NCBI GenBank assembly: GCA_025093985.1
Contig: JACAAK010000002.1
Coordinates: 2,170,001-2,234,000 of the forward strand
DNA: 64,000 nt
From: Calvatia gigantea
Taxonomy: Eukaryota; Basidiomycota; Agaricomycetes; Agaricales; Lycoperdaceae
Direction: 5' to 3'
A program made the position numbers and the translations under genes. Every line of letters starts with the position of its first letter. The stretch's first letter is position 1. Under the pieces are notes generated by a model, which worked only from the letters and a program-made list of their open reading frames with translations, made no database searches and was not told the origin of the DNA. Positions 23,720 through 34,999 of the stretch are shown here, piece after piece.

Positions 23720-25143
23720 ATGGCTGCGCAGCCCAGGGATGAAACGCAAGTAATTGATGGGAGTGTCCTCGAAGGAGGAGGGCAAATTCTCCGCAACGCC
23801 ATTTCATTAGCCGCCTTGCTTCACAAACAAGTACGAATCGAGAATATACGACATAAACGTTCCCAACCTGGGCTGAGGAACCAGCATCGAACAGGTGAAA
23901 AGCCAGCCTTTCGTTATGAATATGCACTCAGTTATCCCCGCTCCAGGACTAGAGCTTGCAGCTCGTATCGCTTCGGCACAGCTCACTGGTGCGACTAACG
24001 GATCTACACAAATCGAATTCAAACCAGGAAAAATCGAACTTCCCGGACACTGGACAGCAGATTCGGTCACCGCAGGTGCAACAGCGCTTCTACTACAAAT
24101 AGCTTTGCCCCTGTTATTTTTCCGGTCCTCCTCGTGGAAATCTGAGGACGTGACTGAACTGAGCACGCTGACCCTATTCGGAGGAACAAATGCCGACAAA
24201 GCACCACAGATTGATTACACGCAACATGTTTTATTGCCCTTCTTCCAAAACCATTTTCTACCTGTTCCACCTCCTTCCCTACCCTCTTCACAACTTTCTC
24301 CGAGTGTGGAATTGGAAGTCAAAAAGAGGGGATATTTCCCAAAAGGTGGTGGCGAGGTTGAAGTTCGAGTTCAACCATTTGAACCGGGCCAGAAACTCCG
24401 TGCTGTACATCTGCTTGAGAGAGGACAGTTGGTCGCCATTCGGGGTATTGCGCACTATGCAGGCTTGCCAAAGGTCGTTGGGGATGGGATGCGTGAGGGA
24501 GCCGTGAATCTTATCAGGGAAAAGATGAGGTCCAATGTTCCTGGAGTTAGACTCCGGCTTGAGGGAGGGGGGACTACCGGTGGGCAAAACATAGATGAGG
24601 CTTTAGGTGACAGCGACGAGGTGGAAGTAGACATCGAAGTGAAGAGGGAACCGAACGAACTGACAAAGGGAGCGGGAAGTGGGATTGTCCTATGGGCGGA
24701 ATTTGAGAATAAGGCGGCGATTGGCGGGAGTGCTGTTGGTAAGAAAGGCGTCAAGCCGGTTGATGTAGGGAGGAGCGCAGTCGAGGAGCTGTTTAAAGGC
24801 ATTGCAAGCAGGTGGGTGTGTGGAAGAGGTAAGTCATTGTTATGTAGAAGGACGTCTCCCTGTGCCTAATCATGATGGTAGCAGTGGATACAAGACCAGA
24901 TGGTCATCTTCATGGCTCTCGCGGACGGGAAGAGCGAAGTGAGATGTGGTACGGACAGCCTGAGTCTACACACAAAGTGAGCAATGCCGGATCAAACAGC
25001 TTCAGTCTTGACGTCTGGTTAGGACCGCGATATGGGTCGCTGAGCAGTTGACCGACGCCAAATTTGATGTAGAGCAAGGAAAGGATGGCCACACCATACT
25101 TCGCTGTGAGGGCATAGGATTCACCGTGACTGGTTCAAGATAA
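23720..25143 (+). CDS. RNA 3'-terminal phosphate cyclase
   Basis: RtcA-family enzyme converting RNA 3'-phosphate to the 2',3'-cyclic phosphate with ATP through an enzyme-AMP intermediate. Exons 23720-23894, 23947-24828, 24882-24976, 25023-25143. Landmarks: [32 protein letters not shown] spliced to [15 protein letters not shown], the [11 protein letters not shown] region, and the C-terminal [20 protein letters not shown] followed by [12 protein letters not shown]. The substrate-site GGC-V segment is split by a frame break near 24805-24815: read through one extra base, the protein gives [16 protein letters not shown], as expected for RTCA; unshifted it reads SRWVCGRG. The strong GAG/GTAAGT donor right after it supports the shifted reading. 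Exon sum is one nucleotide over a multiple of three. RCL1-type pseudo-cyclases are less similar. Convergent with CDC50 (122 bp). Confidence 0.9.
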
Positions 25144-25265
25144 ATAACGTTGTCCAATAGAGTAATGAAGACATCGAGAGCAATACTGGAAACGTGAAAT
25201 GATACCACTTAGATCCAATAATCTACTAATTACACATCAATCATATCAGGTCGAAGGTATCGGTA

Positions 25266-26688
25266 TCATCGGTTCCAAGAAAGGAGCGACATGTCTCCCA
25301 AGCGCCTGCAGGTGTGATTCAGTAACAGCTCGCATCTGGCGTATCAACCACCAAATTTCATACCTTGGTTTGATGAGATGCCGTGCCGTGCCAAGAATGG
25401 CAAGGAGGATGAAGAGGCATGCGGATGCTACGTAGGCCCATCCAAGGAAGGGATTTTTGCCGCCTATCCAAGAGGCAGTGGAAATGACGAAGGACTTGGT
25501 TCCCTTGTATGGTAACACGGGGAAGTCTACAAATCCTGGTGAATACGGAAACGAGTTGATGATGGGCGAAAAACACACTCAGCCCGATGGTAACGTGGTA
25601 AATTCCAGGCTGCATATCATCATTGTCATTCCTGCCGTAAAGCTTGGTGAAAGTCGGAAGACCGGCTGTGCGCATCCAGTTTTGGAAGTGCTCATCACTA
25701 CGGAGGTCGGGTATGTTGTCTTCGGTGTAGCCGTTAGGGAAACGGAGTGCCCAGTTGGGAGGGGGTACAATGTCAGATGCGTTTTTATATCCATCGTTGC
25801 CGATGGGAGTTTTGACGTATTTCTTTGCTTCCCCCGGCCAGGCAATACCCTTGTTTGAGAAAACATATGGTCGTGGCTCTGGAGAATCTGGAGCGTTCTG
25901 GAGTGTGGGAGTCTGGAATGTATCTACGGGAATAAATATATTAAGGGAAGATCCCTGAAAGCAGGAGAGGCATTGACATACCATTGAACAACGAGTTGGC
26001 AATCAGACCACATGGATAGATGGGCCTGTCATTCATGGAGCCGAGGGGGGTACAATCACTGTCATCGAGTTCCTTTTTCCCGACGGGTTTGCCTTTGAGT
26101 TGGTCAGAGTTTAAGCTTTTGACGTAGCGGCGGTGGTTCTGGTAAAAGTTGGACAGCTTGTAGTAGAAGAAGACTGAGTGTTTGAGCTGGGCAGGGACGT
26201 GGAATTCGACAATGCACTGGCGTTTATTAAAGACATCGGTGACGGAGGAATTGTTTGAGTTGTCAATGAAAGCATAGCGAGGGGGTTGGATGTCGAGTTT
26301 TTCGTTTCCAGCGCTGAGACGATATGAGAACTTGTTCGATGGGAGGGCAACGAGATTGGGAGGGTCGGTTGTTGACGGGGAGAGTTTCTCGCAGTCGGTG
26401 TAATCAAAGGTCATTTCGGAGACAAGGGAAGAACCCCAAATGAGGAGACCGCCTATAGGTGCGAAGATGATGCCAATGATGAAGAGAGTTGGGAGGACGG
26501 TCTTTGGGGTGAGGATGGGCTGCCATGCCTTGAGCCGCTGCTGCTTGAAGGCAGTGTCTGTGGAGGGTTGTCAGTGCGATAAAGAGGAGAAAGGGTTGAG
26601 CAACCGAACTTGCAGGGCGTCGCCAGCCGCCCTTTTCCTTTGCTTTATCTGAATCTGAGTCTTGTTTTCTACGATTAAAGAGGCCCAT
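25266..26688 (-). CDS. CDC50/LEM3-family phospholipid flippase subunit
   Basis: Beta subunit that chaperones P4-ATPases (Drs2/Dnf type) and is needed for lipid flipping at Golgi and plasma membrane. It starts MGLFNRRKQDSDSDKAKEK. The first exon joins WRRPA to NTAFKQQRLKAWQPILTP, followed by TM1 (TVLPTLFIIGIIFAPIGGLL). The ectodomain has FDYTDCEKL, DVFNKRQCIVEF, YPCGLIANSLFND and FPNGYTEDNIP; NNSS is a candidate N-glycosylation site. SFVISTASWIGGKNPFLGWA leads to TM2 (YVASACLFILLAILGTARHL). A last intron joins KPR to RLGDMSLLSWNR, the standard family C-terminus. All junctions restore frame. Divergent from the MCM-binding protein gene (145 bp). Confidence 0.94.
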
Positions 26689-26739
26689 AGCTGGTTGTCG
26701 TGAGTAGGTGCGGGGTGGCCGGAGTTTTGGCAGATGGCT

Positions 26740-26779
26740 AGTGACGATCAGTGACAATGAGTGACAGGTGGCTAGTGAC
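26740..26779. promoter_or_regulatory. Phased AGTGAC repeats in the CDC50/MCM-BP divergent promoter
   Basis: The hexamer AGTGAC occurs at 26740, 26750, 26760 and 26774. The first three are spaced exactly 10 bp, one helical turn, so they would face the same side of DNA. They sit in the middle of the 145-bp spacer between the two start codons. No factor is assigned; the array is what is seen, its regulatory role is inferred. Confidence 0.45.
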
Positions 26780-26833
26780 ATGCACAGCTTAGGCATTTAC
26801 GTAAGCTTCCTTCTTATCACTGGGCCCATAAGT

Positions 26834-28907
26834 ATGGTCTCCGCTGCTCTTGCCGATGCTCTCGTCTCTCCCACAGACACGCTTGCTGCTCTGTTCAAAG
26901 CCAACAGTGACATTGATTCTTTTCCAAAAGTTGTTTCCGAACTATTTCTCTGCAATTTTCAACTTCCGAAGACGCCTTCCGCCAGGTTCGCTCTCCCACA
27001 GCCCGACTTTTCGTTTCCAACTGCTGATACCTCCAGGCATTGTAGATCCCCTCTCTCAATGTCCACCATCCCCCAGAGTCGTTTGCACATCCTTCACTTG
27101 TTGCATTCCGCGCCATGGTCCAGGACACGTCTTCGTCTTCAGAAATCTACTTAGCCAAGCGATCCGATGGGCAGCTAGGTGGGTGGGGCACTGCCGGACG
27201 GCGATAACGACGATAGCGGTGACGACGACGCGCCTTACATTAATTTCGCTGATATGCGTGAATGCACTGTCATCTGGGCTGTCTCCGTTCCAGGGGAAAC
27301 CCCATGGTGCACGCTGCAAACCACGAATCCATATCGTAGGCCGTAGACATACTTCTCGCTGGGTTCGTATTTCTGAAACCCAAGTCAAGAAGAAAATCCA
27401 GGTGGTGTAGCCCACAAGCCAGTGCGCCCCCATAAGTATCCCCTGCCAGGCGCTTCACATGTTGGAGCACAGGTCAAGGTAGGTGGTTCATTGGGTTGCA
27501 GCCACCGCCGTGATTGTGTGATGGCAGCATAGGTCTACGACCCTCGCCTTGCTGAAGGCCTCAGAACTTCAGATCTCTGCACTTTTGTTGGCATCCTAAC
27601 CAGAGAGCAGTAATTATACTCATTTTCGTCATTTACCAAGTATTGGCCCATATTGATCAGTAAGCCAGGTTGCAAGGAGAGCTCGAATCTTCGGAAGCGA
27701 CCGTTGTCGTCCCTACTCTTCATGTTCTCTTCACTTGCGAAACGCCCTCCACGATAATTCCCCGCATTTTTCCCGCGATGTCGTCCTCATCTAACCTTCG
27801 CAAAACGCGTGATCAACTCTTGACATGGATTGCAGAAGAAGCCTTGGGTGGAGATACCGATGCTGCTGAATGGGTCTTGCTTTCGACCATCGCCGGAACG
27901 TGTGTCCATCTCTGTGGTCCCGTTCTGATAGCCTGCTAATTGTTTGATATCCTTAGACAATCAAGAACCCCACCGATCTATCCGCCTTCCCTCACCCTCT
28001 CCCGTTTTCCTCCTCCCCCCGATATATCAACCTTCCCAACCCTCCACCATATCCTCTCCCTCATCCACCCAATCGTCAATATCCTCCCCTTTTCTCTCCC
28101 AATCCTCAACAACACCCTATTCTGTCCAGAGTCCATAGAAGAGGACCTCCACAGTGGATGGCTACAAGTTCCACGAGGCTCCATTTATCTATTCGCCGAA
28201 AGCGGTATCACCGAAGGAACGGTGCATGAAAAAGGAATTTACAACCTCCGAGCAACGCAGAATCTGATGGCCGCGCAGACGTTGGATTACGTGTTTCCTT
28301 TTAGTCGGTTCACATTTCCGACAGACGTGAACCCTATCGTTCTGACCACTGGAACGAAAAGCGCATTCTTCCAGGTAGGTCCCATATTCTGTCTTAGTTT
28401 CTCTCGGAATAACCGCTCGAGAAACAGACATCCGTCGACGTACCTCTGAAACCCAGAAATAGGCAGGATTATAACTTCTACAAACTGCTTGATGAGGTCC
28501 AGCTGCCTAGTGACGAAGTTCTAAGCCAATGGAGGAGCCTCGTTGGTGGCAGTAGGGTCGGTGCCGTCACAATCAGTGATGAGACAGCTCAGGCAAGTCA
28601 ATCCCCCACCAACATCACCTATACTGATTGACGATCAACTCGTATTCCAGTATATTGAAGAAGATTTTGTCAAGGAACGTAAAGCGAAAACAATAGGCGG
28701 TGGCAGTGAGCCGCGTATCACTTCAGAGGACTTGGTTAATCGGATGATAACCGCAAGGTCAGTGTGCTTCCCTTCTTCAAGCAATCAGTATTTAGTTCAC
28801 CTCGTTCGTTAAGGTTTTTAGCTTTAACGTATCACGAACCACTCGTTACCAACGATATATGGGAAGAAGCAAAAACTTTGGAAACGAAGAGAAAAAGTCG
28901 AATTTGA
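26834..28907 (+). CDS. MCM complex-binding protein (MCM-BP/Mcb1)
   Basis: Homologue of human MCMBP, plant ETG1 and fission yeast Mcb1, which binds MCM3-7 and promotes MCM unloading and assembly in replication. The N-terminus MVSAALADALVSPTDTLAAL matches the family, then SEDAFRQ spliced to IPSLNVHHPPESF, AMVQDTSSSSEIYLAKRSDG, RECTVIWAVSVPGETPWC, HKYPLPGASHVGAQVK, LCTFVGILTRE, WIAEEALGGDTDAAEWVLL, TFPTDVNPIVLTTGTKSAFF and C-terminal EDFVKERKAKTIGGGSEPRI and IWEEAKTLETKRKSRI. Two frame breaks: near 26942-26950 (one base missing or two extra, at TTTCTCT) and near 27191-27200 (one extra, GCCGGACGGCGAT). One intron, 28593-28650, is of GC-AG type. Identity is certain from the collinear motifs; exact residues near the breaks are not. 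Confidence 0.88.
28593..28650 (+). other. GC-AG intron in the MCM-binding protein gene
   Basis: The junction ACA GCT CAG / TAT ATT GAA needs a donor CAG/GCAAGT at 28593 and an acceptor TTCCAG ending at 28650. The GCAAGT donor otherwise matches consensus at every position, as is usual for U2-type GC-AG introns. No GT donor gives an open frame across this junction. Confidence 0.8.
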
Positions 28908-28979
28908 CTTCCACAGCGTAGCACCATAAAAAAACTCTCCACATGTTGCCATAGAATACCCATCCAATAATCATCTCAA

Positions 28980-31739
28980 TTAGGGTCTCGTAAGGCCGTA
29001 TCTATCGGCTTGAAGCCAGACATCCCCAAGTTCCTTGACAACCTGAGCTAGAACGCCAGTGATGGCTTGATCGCCTTTGCCACTCCCTTCTAGATAGTAC
29101 TTGATCTACCCCCAACGTCTCAAAATCAGCCCCCTTCCGGGGAAAACCAAGAAAATCACACCTTCGGTTCAGTTCCGCTCGTGCTAGGGAGAAGGTCAAC
29201 ACCAAAAGTATCAATGCCTGGGGAACCGTCATACCGTATCGTCAGGACAATCTTCATCCCATCTGTATTCTGAGCTCGGAACTGTATCATATGTCCAGTG
29301 GAAAGTGGAAGAGAGGGTCTATATGTTGGGGGATTAGTGCTATCATAACCCGTCGAGAGGTCCATGACGGAAGTGATGTTGAGACCTGCAATCTGCTTTG
29401 GGTATGACGGTGAGGTCGTCGACTGTCATCTGATTGTCAGCCAGGCAGCCAGGCAATCGAGGAGCTAAGTCGCCCACATCGAAATTCCGAATTCTGGAGA
29501 AGATGCGGTCGATCGTTGGCGGGTCATTACAGACAAAGTAGCCATTGTTGGTCTATGTGCTTTTAGTGAACATGGTTACCGCGTCCTCAAGTGCTCACCT
29601 GGAAATAACCATACCTGCGGAAGTCGTTAGCCCCATATACCTGGAAAGTAAAAGTGCTCACTTTTCATACAGGTTTTGCAAATGGCTGCTGAGTGTCTTC
29701 CCTTGCGCATCCAAAGCAGCAACAAGTTGGATGAAAGTCACCTGAAGTGGTTGTTTTGCGTATCATGCGTGCCAATCCCTCGAACACTTACAGTAGCAGC
29801 CACACCATCCTTATCTCTGATCTCGTCCCCAAACATAAAACCAATGGCTTCCTCATACCCAAATGGCACCTCATATCCGTCTTTCACAAGATCAAGAGCC
29901 GTGTTACCAATGTACTTGAAGCCGGTTAGGCATTGCGCAAACCTGAACCCTTCGACTTCGGCCATGGCTTCAACCATCTTGGAACTCACAGTCGATGCGA
30001 CCATGGCGAGTTTATTGAGAGGTTTGTTCGTGGATTTGTATGTTTCGAGGACATGACTAGCGAAGAGGGAACCTAATTGATCGCCGGTGAAGACTTTCCA
30101 TGTGCCGTCAGAACTAAGGCGTGTTTCTTAATCGGCGAAAGCAGGTTGAGGACGGGACATACTTGCGTTCCACTCCTGAGAATCGGTCAGAGTCTGGGTC
30201 TTGTGCTAGAATGTAAGATGTCCCTTCCCGCTCAGCGGTAGCGAGGGCAAGGTCCTAGAGTCGATCAATATTACTTTCCGCTGCTCACAGGTGGTGATGG
30301 TAAGTCATGCGGCTCACCAGAGCTCCTTTTTCCTCTGGGTTCGGGAACCTCACCGTCGGAAACTCGGGGTCTGGTTGCTGCTGTTCCCTGACCGGGATAT
30401 AAGGTTGAAAGCCAAACATTTTGAAAGCACGTTTGACATAGGAGTCGCTAACTCCGTGCATGGAAGTATTTACAAACCGGATCTGTGTAGCCTCGTTTAG
30501 TTGCCTGCGCCGTTAATAAGCGTTAAATCTTCGAGGAAAAAAAACAGACGGTACCTATGGATGAGAAGGTTCGATAGATTAATAAAGTAGGCATCGTGCA
30601 TCTCTCGTGTAACGTCCAAGGAGAGAACGGAGCTCGTAGCCTCGCTGGTTTCCCAAGAACCAGGAATAAGATTTGCTTTGATTGAATCAGAGATGCCTCT
30701 ATCGTGGGGTTCAATTATCTATCAAACTGTCAACTGTACGTTTTGTTGCGACCTAGGAATACAGACTTGAACAGCATTTTCCCAATAGACCTAACGACAG
30801 GTAGGGGTAGTTGGCGATATATTGCGAATCTAATTCTTACTTTATATCCATTGTCTTGCTGAATGCCTGTCAGTATCTCATGCAATCGCTGGTTTGAGAA
30901 TTACCTTGGGATTGTGACTTGCTGCAGGCGGGTTAGTATGTAGCAAATGCCTGAAAGGGAAGATCTGACCGGTTATCATAACGCCACAGGCGGCGCGCAA
31001 TCGTTTGACACTGAATGGAACCCTATAGTTACACTCAGCGCCCAAAGTACGATAAATAAAGGGGTTAAATCTTGCATTGGGGTATGAACGACGCCCCGGA
31101 GGAGGTAAATCTTCATGCCCTTCGCAAGGAATGCAGCAGCAGTCAATCTTGCCCATCGCCTGGAGTTGTATCTATGGTCATGGCCAATGACGGCTCCACG
31201 AGCCAGGGCGTCAGGCACTTGTTCAATCGCATATGCAGTAAGTCCCTGAGCACAATCACCTCAGTAACTTGTCTAATAGTCCGATGGATGCGGGGCGGTT
31301 CGTACTTGGGACGCCTGAATAACGATTAGATCTGATTGTTGACGTTAGTGCTCATTGACTGGTTTTTGCTCGCATTGAGAATTACCATTCATTCTTGCCC
31401 AGCCTGCTTCCATTTTCCCTCGGAGACCTGTGGGGAGGGGATATTGACTCAGGAGAGGGCCCGGAGTGGACTATAGTCACAATCACCTGCAGTTCCAAAT
31501 TCAATCCGGGGCCTTCAAGTGAAGTAAATAAGGAGGCAAAGACTGAAATACTGAAGCGCTGATGCGAACCTCATGCGGCTCTCGAGCTCCTTGACATTAC
31601 CCGAGTCCCATAATTCTTGGATCTCTGCGCGAGTGGCGGGATTCTAAAGAAGATAGTGTAAGCTCAACCAGACAGAACACAAGTCACTGACGCGATCGAG
31701 CTGAAGCCACTCCGAGACTAGTTGTGAGAGTTCTGCCAT
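28980..31739 (-). CDS. Phosphoglucomutase/phosphopentomutase (PGM2/PGM3 type)
   Basis: Alpha-D-phosphohexomutase superfamily enzyme interconverting sugar 1- and 6- (or ribose 1- and 5-) phosphates; sequence resembles eukaryotic PGM2 and yeast Pgm3, so phosphopentomutase is likely. It starts [16 protein letters not shown], then [40 protein letters not shown], the active-serine loop GVMITASHNPKQDNGYK (serine phosphorylated during catalysis), the metal loop [26 protein letters not shown] and the phosphate-binding SGTEPKIKYY. More than a dozen introns were traced, including a GC-AG intron (31023-31075) and a 16-nt exon (29599-29614). All traced junctions keep frame. Convergent with MCM-BP (72 bp) and divergent from uL15m (170 bp). 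Confidence 0.93.
29599..29614 (-). other. 16-nt micro-exon in the phosphoglucomutase gene
   Basis: The sequence between a CGCAG acceptor and a GTGAGC donor supplies a final codon base plus YGYFQ, linking [11 protein letters not shown] to [18 protein letters not shown]. The family needs KYGYFQTNNGYF at this point, so the micro-exon is well supported by protein continuity. Confidence 0.75.
31023..31075 (-). other. GC-AG intron in the phosphoglucomutase gene
   Basis: The junction [12 protein letters not shown] requires intron ends GCAAGA...CTATAG (53 nt). The M codon is split AT/G. There is no GT donor giving the conserved VHTPMVPFSV reading. Confidence 0.75.
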
Positions 31740-31909
31740 GAATTGCTCGAAGCACAACCAGCCAATTCACGGATAAGATCACATACATACATAGCGTGGG
31801 TGTAAATCGCTATTCCTGGGAAGATGTGTTTGGTATGCACCTCCGAAACAAACAGTACAGAGCGGAGTAAAACGTTTTGTTTTTCGCCGACAGGAACTTC
31901 ATACCTGCA

Positions 31910-32844
31910 ATGGCTTCGCGCGTCCGCCCTCCCAAAGTCTCCCTTGCCAGTCTCAGGCCCGCTCCGGGTTCCCAGCACAGCGTATGGTCTCGGCACTCCG
32001 TACGGAAAACTTACTCTAACTCATTCATAGCAAAAACGAGTTGGCCGAGGTCAAGGTTCTGGACATGGTCGTACCGCCGGACGCGGTGCCAACGGTCAAA
32101 ATTCGCGTTCTGGCCCCGGACCAAAACTGAGCTTTGAAGGTGGCCAGACCCCCATAACCAAGTTGTTCCCCAAACGTGGCTTTATTAACCGGTGCGCGTG
32201 CTAGCAGCTTTGTAGTTGTAGGGAGACTGACGTTTCCTTTGTTTACAGGAATGCGAGAATGTATGCACCCGTTAATCTTGACCGGATACAATATTGGGTA
32301 GAGCAAGGTCGTCTGAGGTCGTCTCCGGAAGAACCTATTACAGCGAGGGAATTGTTATTGAGTGGTTGTGTGCACTCGGTACATGACGGAATCAAGATTC
32401 TTGGCGATGTGAGTTATACCTGGGTTGGACTATTATTTTATTTATTGGTTCTAGGGTGCGGAGCAACTCAAAACCCCGTTATATATCGTTGCCTCAAGAG
32501 CTAGCCAAAGTGCAATCAGGGCAATTGAAGAGAAGGGAGGAAAGATTGTCTGCAAATTTTACAATGAACTTGCCCTCAAAGATTGCATTAAGGGAAGGAC
32601 CGATAGAGTATCTGCTGCCCCAACGCGCCGTGGGGATATTCGTACGTGTACGGAGGTTTCTCTGGAATCACAATCTAATGGGATCCTAACAGAATGGTAT
32701 ACTGAGCACAAGAACCGTGGTTTCCTATCACCGGAAACACTTGAGGCATTGGATAAATTGCCCTTTGTGGAGGAGCGCTGGGGTTTGCTGGCCAAACAGC
32801 TGAATGCATTCCGGCGGCAGAGTTTTAACAAGCAACGCAATTAA
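31910..32844 (+). CDS. Mitochondrial large ribosomal subunit protein uL15m
   Basis: Bacterial L15-type protein of the mitochondrial large subunit (yeast MRPL10). It starts [20 protein letters not shown]. After one intron comes the Gly/Arg-rich rRNA-binding arm ([19 protein letters not shown]), then [53 protein letters not shown] joined to [20 protein letters not shown], and [17 protein letters not shown] near the end. Four introns traced, all in frame. Divergent from phosphoglucomutase; its stop is only 31 bp from the PRP38 stop, so 3' untranslated regions must overlap. Confidence 0.94.
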
Positions 32845-32875
32845 TGTAGTAATCCTTGCGATATCTTGATTCCGT

Positions 32876-33867
32876 TCACACCTCCATCCTGTCTGCCGAA
32901 AAACTCCGGCTGCGTGAGCGATATGGTGACCTTGAACCAGAACGCGACTTGGAAGGACTCCTGGAAATGTATCTTGACCCAACAGAAGCCTGACTGTTGC
33001 TTCGTGACCTTGACGCTGTTCCTCTACTCGTCGCACTCCTTCCTCGACTTCCACCCCTACTTCTGCTCCTAGTTCGACTTCTTTCGCTTTCGTTGTCGCT
33101 CTTTCCTTCCATTGCGTCGAGAAGTCGGCTTTTCCTTGGTCCTATCTCGCCCGTTTCCTCCAGGATTTGTCGTTTGGGTATTCGTGGAAGGATGATGTCG
33201 CATACTCGTTCCTCAGTCAACAGCGCATAGACGAACTCGTCGATATACGTCAATGAGTATCCACCTAGGACGTTTATTGAAACAATTTGATTCACTGAAG
33301 TTGGCTGGCACTCACTCGTATTTCGCTGTCGTAACTTGCGGTAGTCTTTTAGCAGCGGTTCCAGGATCTCATACACTTCCGCTGCCCTGAAAGTCATTCG
33401 AATATACATAGTTGCGAGAGCACGTAAATATCTGAGAGGGTGTTAGCAACTCCGTGAGGGATCTATTAGATCCGTACTTGAACTCATCTGCCTGTAAGTA
33501 TTCTATTAGAATTTCCTTCTCTGGTTGGATTTGGAGGAGCTTCAGGAGAAGGCACAGGAATTCCGTCGGTTTCTGATTGCCTCCGTAGACTCCTCCTATC
33601 GCTCGGAGTTCGATAGCTTGGTCTATGATACTAGCTGCTGAATACGTAGTCAGATGGGATGAATTGTCAGCTGCGGGAGTGGGGCATACCAGTAAGCGCG
33701 AAGCAGTGTTCCTTCCAGTATGAAGATTCATAAATACGGTTACGAATGACCGTTTCGACTAAGTACTACGGAAGTGAGTGTCTTCACAAGCGGGGGTCAC
33801 GTCAAAAATATACCTGCGGATTCTGGCCGTGGATTGCCTTTGCACCAGTGATTGTGGTATTAGCCAT
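32876..33867 (-). CDS. PRP38: Pre-mRNA-splicing factor 38
   Basis: PRP38 of the U4/U6.U5 tri-snRNP, needed for spliceosome activation. Start MANTTITGAKAIHGQNPQ is the family signature. Body: VIRNRIYESSYWKEHCFAL, the AIELRAIGGVYGGNQKPTEF core, FLCLLLKLLQIQPEKEILIE, RALATMYIRMTFRAAEVYEI, then RNTS/GYSLTYIDEFVYALL and EERVCDIILPRIPKRQILEE. An RS-rich tail (SRSRGGSRGRS and similar) follows, as in metazoan PRP38B-like and many basidiomycete forms. Five or so introns of about 50-60 nt. No anomaly. Confidence 0.95.
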
Positions 33868-34999
33868 GATGGGAGTGGGCCGCTAAGAAATGTTTGGGCT
33901 TGTTACATCAGCCGTCGACCCATTTTCTCCTTCGTCCTCTCCCCTTATTCTCTAGAAATCGGTCTCATCCCAGCGCGAATATATTCTGTTTTGTTCACAA
34001 ATAACGTCAACGAAGACCTTTAGTGCCTCGGCATTCACAATGCTTCATGATTCTACCCTCAGCGAGCCGGTACCCTGACAAAAAGCACAACATCACAGGA
34101 AGCAGGTCCGAAGGATGACAACAATGGTAGTGCCGCTGTTTCCCAAAGAGAAAAATGGAAAAAGAAACCAAAGAGACAGCTTTTGTTTGCCGGAGGATAC
34201 CATGACGTCCACTATATTTTCCCTATTATATATCGGAAGGCCGCATGATTGACTCGTCGGGCAAAGCGGGGACCTCCAGGTGGTACATTGCGGCAAGGGC
34301 ATGCCCTCTCCTTTCTGCAGGTTGCGTCGCTGATTTACCAGGGTGTTGGAACAGAGCTTGGACATTGTGACATCGTCGGAATCGTACCGATGTTTTGCGC
34401 CCGAAAAATCTCGGAGGCGTACTTCTCTGCCAGCGCAGCGAGTCTCGCATATTAGCTGAGCTGCTGACTCAACCCTTTCTATGCTTGGTGGCGGATTCTC
34501 AAGGAGATCCCATGATAGGTGTAACATAGGCTGGCCTTGGCGTTTCAAGCGGTGAGTGCCTTTGCTGTTGCCGCTCTTCTCCCTCTATCTTTATTCGAAC
34601 TTTTGAATTATTTTATTTTATTCTGAGATTGACAGAATGCTAACAAGTTACTGCTCATAGCAATATTCTCTCTATACAGCATCGGGGGCATGCTCGCGTC
34701 TGCGGGGCATTGTGGTGTGGATGTGAATGGCGGTTGAGGTGTTTGGGCATTGGTTTTATGTCTTGTGGGTATTAGAACGTAGTGCAATGTCCTGGTCATT
34801 GTTGTGTGTAGAATACCCACGACCACAATGTGAATGAGATGTCAGTTGAATGCCTGATGAATGAAATTGAGCGAGAGATTTATTGGGTGGAGAAGGAGGG
34901 TATGCAGGCAGGGTGACCTGATTAGTGTTGGTTGTTCCCTGACTTGTTCCTCCTCTTTCCTGGTCTCTTCGGTTCTTGGCCCTTTCGTGCTCCCCCAGG
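33868..34999. other. Gene-poor region between PRP38 and the PHD-finger gene
   Basis: About 1.1 kb with no recognised gene. The longest open frame (34093-34548, minus, 151 codons) begins with TTG, contains no domain I know and is hydrophobic at its C-terminus; it could be part of a small unrecognised gene or a non-coding RNA but is not supported. The right-hand part is pyrimidine-rich before the start at 35000, as expected of a fungal promoter. Confidence 0.55.

Noticed and set aside
27056..27433. Minus-strand open frame of 125 codons opposite the MCM-BP N-terminus
   Set aside because: The plus strand carries collinear MCM-BP motifs, so this is an antisense shadow.
27291..27440. A third frame break in MCM-BP after NPYRRP
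   Set aside because: An ordinary intron with donor GTAGGC after CCATATC and an acceptor at GGTGTAG restores the frame (NPY/PHKPVRPHKY), so no break is needed.
34093..34548. 151-codon minus-strand open frame between PRP38 and the PHD gene
   Set aside because: Begins with TTG, no family signal, no splice partners; could not be supported as a gene.
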